Below are positions 11,474 through 12,599 of a DNA stretch of 12,599 nt, piece by piece. The stretch is from contig CANHGA010000037.1 of NCBI GenBank assembly GCA_947460085.1, forward strand, positions 1 to 12,599. The letters are read 5' to 3'. A model generated the notes under the pieces. That model saw nothing but the letters and a program-made list of their open reading frames with translations. It made no database searches and was not told the DNA's origin. The translations under genes were made by a program, and so were the position numbers. This stretch comes from Synechococcaceae cyanobacterium (GTDB lineage Bacteria > Cyanobacteriota > Cyanobacteriia > PCC-6307 > Cyanobiaceae). The number at the start of each line of letters is the position of its first letter. Positions within the stretch are counted from its first letter, which is position 1.

Positions 11474-11496
11474 GGAATGGCACCCCGTGCCGTTCC
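11474..11496 (+). promoter_or_regulatory. Ten-bp hairpin in the leader of the secreted CsbD gene
   Basis: GGAATGGCAC (11474-11483) pairs without a gap with GTGCCGTTCC (11487-11496) across loop CCC. The T-G wobble pairs only in plus-strand RNA. The hairpin ends 15 bases before the ATG at 11512 and has no T-run, so it looks like a leader element rather than a terminator. A second small hairpin, CCCTGG-CTGC-CCAGGG, lies about 40 bases further upstream. Confidence 0.45.
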
Positions 11497-11511
11497 GTTG
11501 CCATTTACGCG

Positions 11512-11826
11512 ATGAAAAGCCTGATCGTTGCCCTGTTGGCGGTCGTCACTCTGCTGACGTCGTTGCTGAGCCCACTCCCCGCCTTAGCGCTTTCCAGCTT
11601 CGGCACCAGCCTTGGCTCTCCCTATCCCCTACCGACGGTATTGATGACCAAAAAAATTGATGCCAAGGCCAAAACAGCGGAGGGTCGGCTCCAGTCTGCC
11701 GCTGGCGATCTGACCGGTAACAATGGAGACAAGATTAAAGGTGCGGCTAAGCAGGTCCAGGGTTCGGCCATGAACACCGCGGCCAACCTGCAGAAGGCCA
11801 ACAAGAACGCCGACAAAGTGTCTTGA
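11512..11826 (+). CDS. CsbD-family small stress protein with a signal peptide
   Basis: The 104-residue product opens with a signal peptide, MKSLIVALLAVVTLLTSLLS then PLPALA, with likely cleavage after residue 26. The mature part has the low-complexity, Lys/Ala/Gly-rich amphipathic repeat of CsbD proteins: DAKAKTAEGRLQSAAGDLTG (about 54-73), then DKIKGAAKQVQGSAMNTAANL. CsbD proteins are abundant stress-induced proteins without a known enzyme activity, and most lack signal peptides; exported versions are frequent in cyanobacteria. The ATG at 11512 is chosen because it begins the signal peptide; the frame runs open to 11419 but only with leader-like residues. The interrupted CsbD gene at 10140-10325 is a cytoplasmic-type relative from a different branch, so this is not a simple duplicate. 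Confidence 0.8.
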   Translation: MKSLIVALLAVVTLLTSLLSPLPALALSSFGTSLGSPYPLPTVLMTKKIDAKAKTAEGRLQSAAGDLTGNNGDKIKGAAKQVQGSAMNTAANLQKANKNADKVS

Positions 11827-12043
11827 ATCAAGAGTCCTGAATGAAGGTCTCCCGATTGGTTGACCCCTTCCGCTCCCTATCTGCCGCATTCCACCTCAGG
11901 GGGCGCCATTCGGGAGCGTTGGGGGTGGATGCCGTTATTGCTCGGTAACAGCTTGCTTGCGTATTACCTCGGTTTCGTTGCCCCTGGCTGCCTTGGCAAG
12001 TCACAAAGCAAGTATTCAAACCCTGAACAAGAGGTCAATCACC

Positions 12044-12478
12044 ATGCGCCGTGAAAATCAAATCTGGCTCACCGGAGCGATTGTTGCTGTCATTGGATTT
12101 GGCTCCATTGTGGTGATCCAGCAAAGGGGCCAGATTGGTGAACAACAGCGGGCCATGGATCAGCAGGCACTCCAGGCCAAGGCCCTGCAGGAGCGCAGTG
12201 ATGAGGCCGATCAGTTGCGCCAACAAGAGTCGATCTTTACCCTCCAACTCAGGGCATTGGATGCGGAGCAGGCCAGCCAGGCTGTTTCCGCCCAACGATC
12301 GCTGGAGCGCCAACAGTTGATTGGCCAGATCCAAGACCTCAGAACCCAACGGGCCCAGCTGGTTCGCCAAGCGAATTGCAACCAGACCCAAATGGGTATC
12401 AAGACTGCCGAACGCTCTGGAGATAGGGTTCAGGTCAAGGCCCTGCAGGAGCGTTGGAATGCCAATTGCGCCAGCTGA
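12044..12478 (+). CDS. Membrane-anchored coiled-coil protein of unknown function
   Basis: The 144-residue protein has a short basic start (MRRENQIW), one membrane helix at about residues 9-26 (LTGAIVAVIGFGSIVVI), and then a long charged helix rich in Gln, Arg, Glu, Ala and Leu (about 28-115). Heptad-like spacing there suggests a coiled coil. Two Cys lie at C112 (QANCNQT) and C142 (NANCAS), close to the C-terminus. The helix would anchor it with the coiled coil in the periplasm or thylakoid lumen. I recognise no family. The ATG at 12044 has GAGG at 12030-12033, ten bases upstream, and is supported by the membrane-anchor layout; the frame from 11957 has no ribosome site. The 217 bases before it hold no confident gene. 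Confidence 0.78.
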   Translation: MRRENQIWLTGAIVAVIGFGSIVVIQQRGQIGEQQRAMDQQALQAKALQERSDEADQLRQQESIFTLQLRALDAEQASQAVSAQRSLERQQLIGQIQDLRTQRAQLVRQANCNQTQMGIKTAERSGDRVQVKALQERWNANCAS

Positions 12479-12599
12479 TCGAAGCCTGCGAGTCGCCTAG
12501 GAAGCGTAAATCTGCCCCACATCAAGGCGATGGTTCTATGCCTTTAGTCGTTTGTGCTTAGGGTTTCATTGCGCTTTGAGGGGGGCATCTGGTTGCAAT

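Noticed and set aside
11860..12054. Plus-strand ORF of 64 residues with a hydrophobic middle
   Set aside because: It overlaps the start of the coiled-coil gene, has no ribosome site, and its mixed composition is not convincing.
1..12599. CRISPR array, tRNA or phage genes
   Set aside because: No regularly spaced direct repeats, no cloverleaf with a TTCGA-type loop, and no recognisable phage proteins were seen on either strand.

Overview
The window comes from a cyanobacterium of the Synechococcus/Cyanobium (picocyanobacterial) type. Evidence: a one-helix high-light-inducible protein gene, short GC-rich genes packed head to tail, two exact copies of the cyanobacterial palindrome GCGATCGC, secreted CsbD-type small proteins, and a type III polyketide synthase set resembling the alkylresorcinol/hierridin genes known from Cyanobium. 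No rRNA, tRNA, CRISPR array or intact insertion sequence was seen.

Region by region: (a) 1-618 holds the 3' end of a probable DoxX-like membrane protein, an hli gene, a 37-residue one-helix protein four bases downstream, and a strong terminator. (b) 725-1942 holds an NTF2/SnoaL-like protein and a thioredoxin-fold PRXL2-like protein, probably co-transcribed, converging on a DCC-family (DUF393) thiol-disulfide protein on the minus strand (1983-2381). (c) 2511-7199 is a tight plus-strand operon: SAM methyltransferase, FAD-dependent oxidoreductase, type III polyketide synthase and SelO protein AMPylase. The first two genes overlap by 17 bases, the next gap is 6 bases, and the synthase and selO overlap as ATGA. 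The first three can be read as a pathway that makes an alkylresorcinol from a fatty acyl starter, then hydroxylates and O-methylates it. SelO, a redox-linked stress AMPylase, is the unexpected partner.

(d) 7202-10052 holds tandem 15-bp repeats, a four-helix cytochrome b561-like protein, a minus-strand small lipoprotein, a noticeably AT-rich gene for a secreted protein, a minus-strand ZIP metal transporter (ZupT-like), and a small minus-strand membrane protein. (e) 10053-11070 looks like decayed or non-coding accessory DNA: a CsbD-family pseudogene with one in-frame amber codon, a possible structured RNA ending in a plus-strand terminator, an opposed minus-strand terminator with no gene in front of it, and three 17-bp tandem repeats. 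(f) 11071-12478 holds three small envelope proteins: a secreted low-complexity protein, a signal-peptide-bearing CsbD-family protein with a hairpin leader, and a membrane-anchored coiled-coil protein.

The most interesting signals are the fusion of selO to the polyketide operon, the nonsense-interrupted CsbD gene beside a secreted CsbD gene, and the orphan RNA/terminator region at 10.5-11.0 kb.
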